Origin: a virus
Length of the DNA stretch: 26,283 nt
Virus record (IMG/VR): IMGVR_UViG_3300046167_000124
Location: 1-26,283 of that record
Reading direction: 5' to 3' (one strand)
Shown in pieces: positions 8,177-14,945 of this stretch (positions are counted from its first letter, which is position 1; the number at the start of each line of letters is the position of its first letter). Both the position numbers and the translations under genes were made by a program. Under the pieces are notes generated by a model. The model was not told the origin of the DNA, ran no database searches, and saw only the letters and a list, made by a program, of their open reading frames with translations.

Positions 8177-8460
8177 ATCGTTTTAATAAATATTGGAGTG
8201 AATGAGTTTATATCACTATTGTTTGCTTCTTTTATGTAATCGTCTAGCCATTCTAAAGCTGCATCAAATTCAAAAACTTCCTGTGTGACTTTTGCTTTTA
8301 TTAAACAATCCAGACATTTCCAATAATCGTATATAGCTCTTTTAGGATTAGTAGTAGATATGCCGATCATAGCATCTTCAAAGCCTTCAGCTAGAACAAT
8401 GCTTTCATCATAAGGAATTAGTCCTCTTTCATAAAGCTCCTCTACTAAAAACTCTTTCAT
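8173..8460 (-). CDS. Conserved-looking hypothetical protein, 95 aa
   Basis: A 95-residue acidic, mostly helical protein starting MKEFLVEELYERGLIPYDES with a central AIYDYWKCLDCLIK and FDAALEWLDDYIKEA. It has two nearby Cys but no complete metal site. Its ATG overlaps the stop of the frameshift-dependent tail chaperone frame as ATGA. Ribosomes that finish that -1 frame are therefore delivered to this start, which supports real use of the -1 frame. The function is unknown; a tail-assembly role is inferred from position. Confidence 0.6.
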   Translation of the reverse strand: MKEFLVEELYERGLIPYDESIVLAEGFEDAMIGISTTNPKRAIYDYWKCLDCLIKAKVTQEVFEFDAALEWLDDYIKEANNSDINSFTPIFIKTI

Positions 8461-8711
8461 ATCTTACTCTTTATCATTCTTCTTTCAAGTTCTATTTTCT
8501 CTTTTTCAAAAGTCAAAAACATTAAACATTGATGGACTGGTAACTTGGTAACTTCATCAATTTGGGTAACGTCTGAGTTACTAAGTCTATAAATGCTTGA
8601 ATACCAATTCCACTTTCTTCCAAAGTTTGCTTTTGCTGAGAGGTCAGATTCTCCACTTCCTGTTTGAAATAACTCGGAATATGATTCATTAACTCTTTGC
8701 TTAAACTCCAA
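8457..8711 (-). CDS. Tail assembly chaperone, -1 frame extension (gpGT-like)
   Basis: A -1 frame relative to the upstream chaperone gene, open from within a T9 run to TGA at 8459-8457. No ATG or other convincing start precedes its conserved part: the frame begins at TTG inside the T-run. It encodes EFKQRVNESYSELFQ, then FGRKWNWYSSIYRLSNSDVT and LPVHQCLMFLTFEKEKIELE. This W-x-W-Y ... LPVHxCLxFLxFEKEK block is familiar as the C-terminal part of tail assembly chaperones in Bacteroidetes phages. A -1 slip on T TTT TTT at 8717-8711 would join residues 1-161 of the upstream protein to these 84 residues (about 245 in total). That matches lambda gpG/gpGT logic. Independent initiation cannot be fully excluded. 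Confidence 0.7.
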   Translation of the reverse strand: MEFKQRVNESYSELFQTGSGESDLSAKANFGRKWNWYSSIYRLSNSDVTQIDEVTKLPVHQCLMFLTFEKEKIELERRMIKSKI

Positions 8712-9193
8712 AAAAAAACTAATGAACCAAGTACAATATCTAATGGCATTTTCTGCATATCGTATTTGTCATATGTCTCATAGTCCTCAATTAAATACTT
8801 GTTATTTTGTTTAAGTGTTATAGGTCTAAATAATACACCCATAGCTTTGTGCATAGTTTCCCAGTCTGTCAATGTGGAATCTAGGTCTACATATTCTCCA
8901 AAGGTCATATCGTCTAGCTTAGGTATAAATCCAAATTCTAACTCACCTCTATTAAAAGATGTAATAAACTTTGGTTTTTGTTCAAACAGTTTGTTAAGGT
9001 GTTTTGTTATTTTGTTTATGGAGGTGTATTTAATATTAAGCACATTCTTTAATTCAATGTTACAGAATATCTCTACCATTTTCTGTTGCAGAAACAAGCT
9101 ATCTTCATTGTCATTAGAAATCTTTAGGAACTTTTGATATTGCTCTAATGTTATTTCTGATAGTGTTTCAGGTACTAGGATTTTAACTTTCAT
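8522..9193 (-). CDS. Tail assembly chaperone, zero-frame product (gpG-like)
   Basis: 223 residues, mostly helical, starting MKVKILVPETLSEITLEQYQ, with FNRGELEFGFIPKLDDMTFG near 80-99. By position (before the neck and tail genes) and the overlapping -1 frame, it is the probable gpG-type chaperone that coats the tape measure during tail assembly. Residues 160-161 (FF) are encoded by TTT TTT in a run of nine T. The zero-frame C-terminus beyond it (FFWSLSKELMNHI, ESGIGIQAFIDLV) also reads as true protein. So 190 nt appear to be coding in two frames. An ACACTTT-N10-TGTACATATA element ends 2 bases before its ATG. Confidence 0.65.
   Translation of the reverse strand: MKVKILVPETLSEITLEQYQKFLKISNDNEDSLFLQQKMVEIFCNIELKNVLNIKYTSINKITKHLNKLFEQKPKFITSFNRGELEFGFIPKLDDMTFGEYVDLDSTLTDWETMHKAMGVLFRPITLKQNNKYLIEDYETYDKYDMQKMPLDIVLGSLVFFWSLSKELMNHIPSYFKQEVENLTSQQKQTLEESGIGIQAFIDLVTQTLPKLMKLPSYQSINV
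8711..8717 (-). promoter_or_regulatory. Candidate -1 ribosomal frameshift site T TTT TTT
   Basis: Minus-strand codons GTT TTT TTT TGG (8719-8708) contain the canonical X XXY YYZ heptamer T TTT TTT in the zero frame. After a -1 slip the next codon is TTG at 8711-8709, exactly where the downstream frame opens. I did not identify a convincing stimulatory pseudoknot by eye. A homopolymer of nine T is also a place where sequencing errors occur, but both downstream frames look like real protein. Confidence 0.6.
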
Positions 9194-9195
9194 AC

Positions 9196-9222
9196 TATAT
9201 GTACAATAAAATCACAAAGTGT
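9196..9222 (-). promoter_or_regulatory. Late-gene upstream element, copy A
   Basis: Minus-strand ACACTTT (9222-9216), 10 bases, then TGTACATATA (9205-9196), then GT and ATG of the tail chaperone at 9193. It lies in the short gap after the large terminase stop and marks the head of the tail gene block. Same spacing and core as copies at 1698-1724 and 880-906. Confidence 0.5.
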
Positions 9223-9234
9223 ACTCCACCCTAT

Positions 9235-10443
9235 TTAATAAATATGATATTCTCCTCTGTTTGGATTTTCAAGTTGATAGCTTACAGAATATCTTAAAGC
9301 ATCTATTAAATGGTTATGCTTATCTATTGGAGTTTGTGATTTTTTTTCAAGCCAACAATAATTATTTAATTCTTTTATAAGCTCATTAGAATTTTGGTCT
9401 ATAACTAAATCATAATCTTGGAGTAAACTTATTCCAAAAACTATACTTCCCTGTCCTTTAATTGTTGGAACAACATTATTAAATCTTTTTAATTCGCTTA
9501 TAAGTCTAGGTTCGGCACTATCACCAACTATCAAACTTCTTCCTGCAAATTTAGTGTTAAGCTCTGCAATTTGTGAGGTTGTTAAATGTGTTTTATAAAA
9601 ACATTGTTTTACATATATAATTTTATTAGTTGAATCTATACTAGTTTGTACTAATGTTGAGGGGTCGTTACTAAATCCATAATCCTGACCAAATACAGAT
9701 TTACTTATTTCTTTAAAATCACCAATTTTCCAGTTAGTAAATATTACACCCTCAGCTTTCTCAAGCCATGCTCCATTAACTATGTGTTCAAAGTTTTTAG
9801 GTCTCCTAATCTTCATCTGATCTATTTGTTTAATATAGCTAGCTGAAAGGTTTTCTATATTATCTAAATAGGTAGTATGTATGTAGGTTGTATCTCCTTT
9901 AGTTGTATTTGCTCCTGCTTGCACTCCTCTACCCTCAAACCACCTTTGATAAATAAAATGTTCTTTAGTAGTAGGATTTAGCATTAATATTATTCTATTA
10001 TGTTTTCCTTTTTGTCTGACTGATAAATCTATCTTATCAAATATTCCCTCGTCAGTTAATTCCTCTGCTTCATCCATTATCCAAGTCGTAACCCCCTGTA
10101 AAGACTTTAGGTTGGCTGTTTGGTCTCCAGATGATGTTTTGATACCTCTAAATAATATCTTGCTTCCTGTGAGCTTATTTATAATCTCATCTTTTGTAAT
10201 ATGAAAATATTCTTGATAGCCTAGTATTTCAATCTTCTCTTTAAATTCTGGTATAATTGAAATGTGTGCTGACCTTAAAGTGTATCTAGTAAATAATATT
10301 ACATGACCACGTTCAACAGTTAACCAGACTAGTATTGTATTTATTGAAAATGATTTGCCAGAACCTCTTCCTCCAGTAACAATATAATACCTACTATCTA
10401 CTTCTTTAAATATGCTCCACTTTTTATTTAAAGCTAATTTCAC
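9235..10443 (-). CDS. terL: Terminase large subunit
   Basis: 402 residues, the normal length for a PBSX/Terminase_3-type packaging motor. The ATPase domain has Walker A GGRGSGKS at 24-31 and Walker B WIMDEAEE at 121-128. The C-terminal nuclease domain has the expected acidic residues: Asp254 in FGQDYGFSND, Asp308 in LIVGDSAEP and Asp381 in HLIDALRYS. The enzyme cuts concatemeric phage DNA and pumps it into the prohead through the portal. It overlaps the small terminase gene by 20 bases. The gene appears complete, with no missing catalytic residue. Confidence 0.95.
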   Translation of the reverse strand: MKLALNKKWSIFKEVDSRYYIVTGGRGSGKSFSINTILVWLTVERGHVILFTRYTLRSAHISIIPEFKEKIEILGYQEYFHITKDEIINKLTGSKILFRGIKTSSGDQTANLKSLQGVTTWIMDEAEELTDEGIFDKIDLSVRQKGKHNRIILMLNPTTKEHFIYQRWFEGRGVQAGANTTKGDTTYIHTTYLDNIENLSASYIKQIDQMKIRRPKNFEHIVNGAWLEKAEGVIFTNWKIGDFKEISKSVFGQDYGFSNDPSTLVQTSIDSTNKIIYVKQCFYKTHLTTSQIAELNTKFAGRSLIVGDSAEPRLISELKRFNNVVPTIKGQGSIVFGISLLQDYDLVIDQNSNELIKELNNYCWLEKKSQTPIDKHNHLIDALRYSVSYQLENPNRGEYHIY

Positions 10444-10762
10444 TTAGTAGTTCTTTAAAGTCAATGCTAAACCCTTCGTTTTGTGTTACATCAATAGTGT
10501 CTTTAGGAGCACCATAGGCTGAGTCCATTAAAGCTTTGTAGGCTTGCACATCTCCGTTTCTAGCTTTTCTAACTAAACTTAATGTCATTATATCTTCTTG
10601 TGTTAAGAACTGCATTTCTCCGTTCATTGGGTTTTTAACATTCTCTAATGTATTTAACCACCTCTTAGCTATGGTTGCTCTATTTAATGTGCCTTTAGGT
10701 CTCCCATTCTTTTTAGGTTGATAGGATGAGCTAAACATTTTTAGGTTATCTTCTTTAGCCAT
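10424..10762 (-). CDS. terS: Terminase small subunit-like DNA-binding protein
   Basis: 112 residues, directly upstream of and overlapping the large terminase gene. The N-terminal part has KKNGRPKGTLNRATIAKRWL, a basic GRPKG-type start followed by a helix-turn-helix-like stretch. The rest is helical (TQEDIMTLSLVRKARNGDVQ, then AYKALMDSAYGAPKDTID). The R-K-A-x-N-G-D-x-x-A-Y element is common in small terminases or their neighbours. It would recognise the packaging site on phage DNA. It is shorter than many small terminases (about 140-180 residues), so it may be a minimal form. It overlaps the upstream methyltransferase gene by 8 bases. Confidence 0.7.
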   Translation of the reverse strand: MAKEDNLKMFSSSYQPKKNGRPKGTLNRATIAKRWLNTLENVKNPMNGEMQFLTQEDIMTLSLVRKARNGDVQAYKALMDSAYGAPKDTIDVTQNEGFSIDFKELLSEISFK

Positions 10763-11921
10763 TTTTCTCGTTTTTGTCTCGTTTTATATATTCTTTTCCA
10801 TTTATTTTAATACTTAGTTTAGAATCTAGCTTTAACATTCTATCTATTATAACTTGACAATACTTAGGGTCAAGCTCCATTCCATAACATTTTCTTTTTA
10901 ATTGGTGTGCTGCTACCATTGTAGAGCCAGAACCAAGAAAAACATCAAGCACTATATTGTTTTTTAATGAACAGTTTAAAATTCCCTCTGACATTAATTT
11001 TATTGGCTTTTGAGTTGGGTGCATATAAGAACCACCAAAATCTTTTTTTATATCCCAAACACTACCAATTCTTTTGCCTTTTAATGTTTCACCTCTATTC
11101 CAAACTAAAGCTATTTCAAAATCAGTAGAAAATCTTTTATATAAATCACCAAGTCCACCACCTCCTTTACTCCAAATTATCATATTTGTTATATCGCCAA
11201 AATACTCTTTTGTAAGTTCAATCCATTTACCAACAACTTGATAGGAAGTCCACATAAATATAAAACCTTTTGAATGTTCTAATATTTGAGGCATCCATTC
11301 TAATAAAAAAGTGTCATCATTTAATATTATGTCGTGCTTACTATCTTTTGAATCATAACTTATTCCATAAGGAGGGTCAGTAAATACCATATCAGCTTTC
11401 TCTCCATTCATTAGCTTTGCCACTTGGTCTGAATCTGTACTATCGCCACATAGTAAACGATGCTCACCTATTTCTATTAAATCACCAAGAACAACATCTA
11501 CTTGCATATTGTCTGGCTCAGTATAATCATCCTCCTCAGCTTCTAATACTTCATCAAACATTGGAGGGAGGTCTAAACCCCAATCGTTTAATTTATCTAC
11601 ATCCCATTCATTGGCTAACATATCCCAGTCCCATTCTCCAAAGCCTGAATTATCTTTTATTATAAATTCTTCCTTTTGCTCATCACTCCATCCCTTAGCA
11701 ATATCCACCCAGACTTCTTTTAAGCCTGCCTGTTTGCACGCTTTAGTTCTCATGTTGCCTCCTAGTACCATGTAGTTTTCATCGACCACTATAGGTCTTT
11801 TTTCTAGCATCTCTGGAAACTCTTTAATTGAGTTAACTAGCTTTTTAAATTTTACATCCTTAATAATTCTAGGATTATTAGGATTAGATTTAATTTCATT
11901 AAGTTTTATTAGTTGTTTCAT
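10755..11921 (-). CDS. ParB-like nuclease domain fused to DNA (adenine-type) methyltransferase
   Basis: 388 residues. The N-terminal ParB/Srx-like domain (about 1-95) has SNPNNPR and VLGGNMRTKACKQAG. After a linker, LGDLIEIGEHRLLCGDSTD introduces the methyltransferase. Motif IV is TDPPYG at 181-186, HPTQKP is at 301-306 and the AdoMet-binding motif I is DVFLGSGST at 326-334, followed by GMELDPKYC. The order IV before I is the beta-type arrangement of N6-adenine or N4-cytosine methyltransferases. No partner restriction enzyme is nearby, so it probably modifies phage DNA to avoid host restriction. ParB-MTase fusions next to terminases are common in phages. The target sequence cannot be read from the gene. 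Confidence 0.9.
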   Translation of the reverse strand: MKQLIKLNEIKSNPNNPRIIKDVKFKKLVNSIKEFPEMLEKRPIVVDENYMVLGGNMRTKACKQAGLKEVWVDIAKGWSDEQKEEFIIKDNSGFGEWDWDMLANEWDVDKLNDWGLDLPPMFDEVLEAEEDDYTEPDNMQVDVVLGDLIEIGEHRLLCGDSTDSDQVAKLMNGEKADMVFTDPPYGISYDSKDSKHDIILNDDTFLLEWMPQILEHSKGFIFMWTSYQVVGKWIELTKEYFGDITNMIIWSKGGGGLGDLYKRFSTDFEIALVWNRGETLKGKRIGSVWDIKKDFGGSYMHPTQKPIKLMSEGILNCSLKNNIVLDVFLGSGSTMVAAHQLKRKCYGMELDPKYCQVIIDRMLKLDSKLSIKINGKEYIKRDKNEKNG

Positions 11922-12006
11922 TTTTTATTTTTTGCCATAGTTTATTGTGCTTTTGTTTTATACATCTTATAACAAAAGTTAATAAGCATTACAGTTATGC
12001 TAATAA

Positions 12007-12153
12007 TTAATCTCTATATATAAATAACTTATTTTTTTTATCATTTACAGAAAAGCCATTTTTTTTGAGAATGTTAATTGCAATTTTAACCTCTCTCTCT
12101 TGCTTTCTGAAATGTTCAAAAATTTCATTACTTATTGCTTCCGATTTTGGCAT
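12007..12153 (-). CDS. Small hypothetical protein, 48 aa
   Basis: ATG at 12153-12151, starting MPKSEAISNEIFEHFRKQER and ending KNKLFIYRD. It is charged and probably one or two helices, then a short strand. It lies 9 bases after the neighbouring 85-residue gene in the same direction, with an A+T-rich start region. No family is recognised. The even mix of charged and hydrophobic positions (EVKIAINILKKNGFSV) and tight packing favour a real gene over chance, but only moderately. Confidence 0.5.
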   Translation of the reverse strand: MPKSEAISNEIFEHFRKQEREVKIAINILKKNGFSVNDKKNKLFIYRD

Positions 12154-12162
12154 AATTAATTT

Positions 12163-12420
12163 TTAAATTTTACTTCTATTCAATTTCAAATTATAAATTG
12201 AAATTTCTATACTTTGGATTTCTTTTAATAAACCTGTCATTTCATTGTGTGTTATATGTATTCTATTGTTATGCTTTTTCATGTTTTTATTAGAACTATA
12301 AGCAACCATATAACAACAATTATTTATAATAAACTGACATAGTTTTTTTTTATAATCTTCAAAATATTCAATATCCTTATCAAAACTTTTAATTAATCTA
12401 TCATGTTCACAAATCTCCAT
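12163..12420 (-). CDS. Hypothetical protein, 85 aa
   Basis: The frame can be opened at TTG (12423), but ATG at 12420-12418 is the better start, giving MEICEHDRLIKSFDKDIEYF. It is helical throughout, with a Cys pair (NNCCYM) near 35 and an HTH-like spread of basic residues in the middle; the C-terminal half could form a coiled coil. No domain is recognised. It is located 15 bases after the frame-disrupted gene at 12435-12844 and before the 48-residue gene, in the early/middle operon. Confidence 0.55.
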   Translation of the reverse strand: MEICEHDRLIKSFDKDIEYFEDYKKKLCQFIINNCCYMVAYSSNKNMKKHNNRIHITHNEMTGLLKEIQSIEISIYNLKLNRSKI

Positions 12421-12434
12421 CAAACTAAGTACTC

Positions 12435-12844
12435 CTATTTTTTATATTCCAGATATAATTTTTTCATTACGTTAACCATTTCTCTTACACATGAACCACA
12501 TGAGCTGACTTGCCTTCTTGATGCTAGCACCCTATTGTGTATAGCTACCATTTTTGTTTGCTCCTCGTGTGTTAGTGTTGACTTTCTGCTTTTATAAAAA
12601 ACATCGAGCCACTTGTACTCCTCATCATTTAAACATTCTGTTGACCTGTATGGAAACAATCTTATTTAGTAATGCTTTCCTTTCATCACATCCACAGTCA
12701 ATTCCTGTTACTTCACTGACTTTCTCCACTACTTTTTTTATTCCTGTTTTCTTAGTGAAATTTTTCTATGCTATCTCCAAGACCTTTAGATTTTGGAGCA
12801 GCTTTTTTTCTTGTTGCCTTTTTAGCTTTAGCCTGTTTTGCCAT
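12435..12844 (-). CDS. Conserved phage protein (about 135 aa) broken by two single-base shifts
   Basis: Three reading frames join into one coherent protein. Frame 1 starts at ATG 12844 (MAKQAKAKKATRKKAAPKSK, GLGDSIEK) and stops after two more codons at 12752. Dropping one T at 12758-12760 enters frame 2 (12759-12661): FTKKTGIKKVVEKVSEVTGI, DCGCDERKALLNK. Dropping one base near 12660 enters frame 3 (12659-12435): LFPYRSTECLNDEEYKW and later SSCGSCVREM. Joined, this matches a protein type I remember from Bacteroidetes phages, with a Lys/Ala-rich N-terminus, a DCGCD motif, LFPYR and a CGSC pair. The last segment has no ATG start of its own. The function is unknown; the Cys motifs suggest metal binding. 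The gene overlaps the sigma factor stop. Confidence 0.65.
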
Positions 12845-13370
12845 AATAATATTCTTTTGCTACTTCTTTTTTAATTGTTAGTTTACACCTCTTTAGTGTT
12901 TTGAATACAGCCTTACTGCTTATTGCAGTAGCTGTAGATATTTTTCTAATACTTGGTATGTGGTAGACATATAAGTTTAACATCTTTTTATCATACCAGT
13001 ACATATTACTAATAGTCTTTTCTATTTTGTTAAAGACTACTTCCATTTGTGGTTTGCTAGGTGTTTCTTCTGGTTGGTCTATGTTAGGAAAGTGATTATT
13101 AATACTTACTGTTAGGATTTTCTTTTTCTTGTAGTCATTAATTATTAAGCTCTTTAATGTTCTAAAGAAATACTTTTTATTTATTTTTCCGTCAAACTCA
13201 TAATATTTGACAGGATCAAATGAAGAATGTAAAAGAATTTTTAAATAAGCATCTTGTACAAAATCTTCAGCATTTTTTTTCTGTGTAAAGTTTAAAGCAT
13301 TTTTAATCACATATCTAACCCACTCCACATGGAACTTAGATATGTCTATTATTACTTGATCTTTACTCAT
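12828..13370 (-). CDS. Phage-encoded ECF-like RNA polymerase sigma factor
   Basis: 180 residues, the size of an ECF sigma factor. Region 2 spans about 18-82, with AEDFVQDAYLKI at 34-45 (core-binding helix) and FFRTLKSLIINDYKKKK (DNA melting and -10 recognition). Region 4 spans about 108-170 and ends in a helix-turn-helix, SIRKISTATAISSKAVFKTL, KRCKLTIKKEV. It would direct host core polymerase to phage promoters. It sits at the end of the early operon just before terminase and late genes, the place for a late-gene activator. A repeated element upstream of late genes (copies A-C) is a plausible target, but that link is inference. No anti-sigma gene is seen beside it. It overlaps its neighbours on both sides. 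Confidence 0.75.
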   Translation of the reverse strand: MSKDQVIIDISKFHVEWVRYVIKNALNFTQKKNAEDFVQDAYLKILLHSSFDPVKYYEFDGKINKKYFFRTLKSLIINDYKKKKILTVSINNHFPNIDQPEETPSKPQMEVVFNKIEKTISNMYWYDKKMLNLYVYHIPSIRKISTATAISSKAVFKTLKRCKLTIKKEVAKEYYYGKTG

Positions 13371-13738
13371 TTGACTAAAACTAATGTTGCATTAGGTTCT
13401 AGTTCATCAAGTAGTGCTTCGGTTAGTTTCCATTTTAGTCTCCAGACATCAGTCTCAAAACCTTTAACTTCAACAAGCTCTATTGAGCCATCAGGATAAA
13501 TTACTTTAAAATCAATAAAGTAATTACATATTTTCTTTTCATTTACATACAGTCTCAATGGATGTTGAGGTATGTACTCAACTATTTCTCCTGCTTTTAA
13601 TCTCCATTCTAATTCAGCAGCATAGGCAGCTTCTTTTTTACTATGGTAGGTTCTACCATTAAACTTCTGCTTAATTGCTTTGTACTTATTTCTGTTTTGA
13701 TATTTCTTAGTGTACATACTAAGCAATACATTATACAA
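13367..13738 (-). CDS. DUF1064 family nuclease-like protein
   Basis: 123 residues from the first ATG (MYNVLLS), or 116 from MYTKKYQ at 13717, which fits the family better. The core has SKKEAAYAAELEWRLKAGEI, NYFIDFKVIYPDGS and ELVEVKGFETD. These form the E...D...ExK pattern of a PD-(D/E)XK-type fold, as in DUF1064 proteins found in many phages near replication or recombination genes. A Holliday-junction or structure-specific nuclease role is often suspected for this family but not shown here. It overlaps the sigma factor start by 4 bases (ATGA), so the two are probably co-translated. Confidence 0.75.
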   Translation of the reverse strand: MYNVLLSMYTKKYQNRNKYKAIKQKFNGRTYHSKKEAAYAAELEWRLKAGEIVEYIPQHPLRLYVNEKKICNYFIDFKVIYPDGSIELVEVKGFETDVWRLKWKLTEALLDELEPNATLVLVK

Positions 13739-13763
13739 AAAATATCAATACAAAACAATACTT

Positions 13764-13940
13764 TCAAATACTTTTTTTCTCAACAATCATTTCTCTATCT
13801 AAATCTTCTACAACTTTTATAATAATGTTTTCTTTTTCTTTTAGTGTTTTAGTGTACTTATTGACTTTAACCCAAAGTCTTGGGGTTTCTAATTCTTTAG
13901 TAAAAGTTGGAAACAGAAACTGCTTCATAAATTTTAACAT
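13764..13940 (-). CDS. Small hypothetical protein, 58 aa
   Basis: ATG at 13940-13938 opens MLKFMKQFLFPTFTKELETP, and the frame ends at TGA 13766-13764 with MIVEKKSI. A second Met at codon 5 could be the true start. The mid part (RLWVKVNKYT, ENIIIKVVEDLDREMIVE) has strand-like alternation and could be a small beta barrel or OB-like fragment. No cysteine, membrane segment or known motif is present. It fills the 206-base gap between two larger genes, in the same direction. Confidence 0.55.
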   Translation of the reverse strand: MLKFMKQFLFPTFTKELETPRLWVKVNKYTKTLKEKENIIIKVVEDLDREMIVEKKSI

Positions 13941-13944
13941 AACT

Positions 13945-14400
13945 TTATTTTTTATCGATTTGTTTTAATTTTCTTATTGCCCATTCAATTCCTGAAGCAC
14001 CTCCCCAAGCATCCCACATAATGCCTCCACAACCTTCTGTGTAGGGAACATCTTTATGTTGCTGATGTCTTTTAAATGAAGCCATTCTTGCAATGGTATC
14101 TCGGCTTATTTTTTTCTTGTCAGCAAGTTGCCTAGCTCTAGTCCATCCAACTTTTGTTCCACAGCTTGAGCCGTTTTCTTCTTTGTACTTAATTGCTTTT
14201 TTAGCATTGTTAGAAGCAGAAGCAGGATAGTCATTGTATGATTCAAGATTTACTTCTTCATACTTGTCTCTGTATTGTTTTGAACAGACTGCTAGTCTTT
14301 GGTCGGTATTTGGAAATTCGCTTACAGTTACTGAATCACTCATGCACCTTTGCATAAAGTCTTTCCTAGATTCTGTACCTTTTGGTTTTGGTAGTGGCAT
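13945..14400 (-). CDS. Conserved phage protein with Cys-rich N-part and C-terminal WDAWGG domain
   Basis: 151 residues in two parts. Residues 1-50 (MPLPKPKGTESRKDFMQRCM, ... TDQRLAVCSKQY) resemble a short segment common in Bacteroidetes phage head or protease proteins (R-C ... F-P ... R-x-A-V-C). Residues 60-151 hold NNAKKAIKYKEENGSSCGTK, WTRARQLADKKKISRDTIAR, HQQHKDVPYTEGCGGIMWD and AWGGASGIEWAIRKLK. The second part is a strongly conserved domain that I have seen at the end of phage protease or structural proteins. Here it is a free-standing gene in the early region. The conserved Cys, His and Trp may mark a binding site. The function is unknown. Confidence 0.6.
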   Translation of the reverse strand: MPLPKPKGTESRKDFMQRCMSDSVTVSEFPNTDQRLAVCSKQYRDKYEEVNLESYNDYPASASNNAKKAIKYKEENGSSCGTKVGWTRARQLADKKKISRDTIARMASFKRHQQHKDVPYTEGCGGIMWDAWGGASGIEWAIRKLKQIDKK

Positions 14401-14405
14401 AATAT

Positions 14406-14945
14406 TTATTTAAATGTGAACTTTCTAGCTCTACGATTCCAACCTTCGGAAATAGTAGATTCTAGTTTTTTTGTTTCTTCGTTATGGTTTCTTATAGAAT
14501 TACTTTCTGCTGAATTAAACCTTTCTTCTAGGTAGGTTCTAAAAAAGGTTAGTATTTTATCTATTGACAGTCTTTCGTAAAACTCACCATATTGCCCTGA
14601 AATAATTCTTTTAAACAGTAGAGTTAGATCAGAGATTTTAAGCATATAAAACTCCTCAACAACCATGCTAGAACATAAATTAATTTGTTCCTCACTCATT
14701 GGTTTGTTAAGATTTAAAACTTTATTTAAATACAATAGCCAGAAAGTAATTAACCCCTCAGTAAATTGTCTACCATGTTCTCTTTGAAAACTTGCTACAC
14801 TTGGAGCTTTACTTTCAATAGCCTGTTGAATGTTTGCTATTTTACCTGCATGAAGCATACAGTTTTTAGGACTGTATTTTTCGAGCAAGTTCTTCTTGGA
14901 ACTCTTTTGAATAGCTGAGTCCATTTTTATTACTTTGTTTTTCAT
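14406..14945 (-). CDS. Replication-region protein, helicase-loader-like by position
   Basis: 179 residues, helical and basic, with the core SVASFQREHGRQFTEGLITF near 49-68 and FYERLSIDKILTFFRTYLEE near 125-145. It overlaps the DUF1376 gene by 80 bases in another frame; alternative starts (Met8 or Met30) would shorten this overlap. Proteins of similar wording sit beside DUF1376 or DnaD-like replication genes in Bacteroidetes phages. They may act in primosome loading, but no Walker motif is present, so it is not an ATP-dependent loader. Recognition is weak. Confidence 0.45.
   Translation of the reverse strand: MKNKVIKMDSAIQKSSKKNLLEKYSPKNCMLHAGKIANIQQAIESKAPSVASFQREHGRQFTEGLITFWLLYLNKVLNLNKPMSEEQINLCSSMVVEEFYMLKISDLTLLFKRIISGQYGEFYERLSIDKILTFFRTYLEERFNSAESNSIRNHNEETKKLESTISEGWNRRARKFTFK

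Noticed and set aside
11918-11938. Six-codon frame MAKNKK whose TGA overlaps the ATG of the methyltransferase gene
   Set aside because: An A-rich start region produces such frames easily; no hairpin or codon pattern of an attenuator was seen.
11955-11981. Fourth late-element-like sequence TAACTTT-N10-TGTATAAAA before the methyltransferase gene
   Set aside because: The spacing agrees, but the right half differs from TGTACATATA after four bases; mentioned only as weak support, not called.
12403-12874. Two overlapping plus-strand frames opposite the frame-disrupted early gene
   Set aside because: They are opposite a coherent minus-strand protein and consist of hydrophobic or Ser/Phe-rich shadow sequence.
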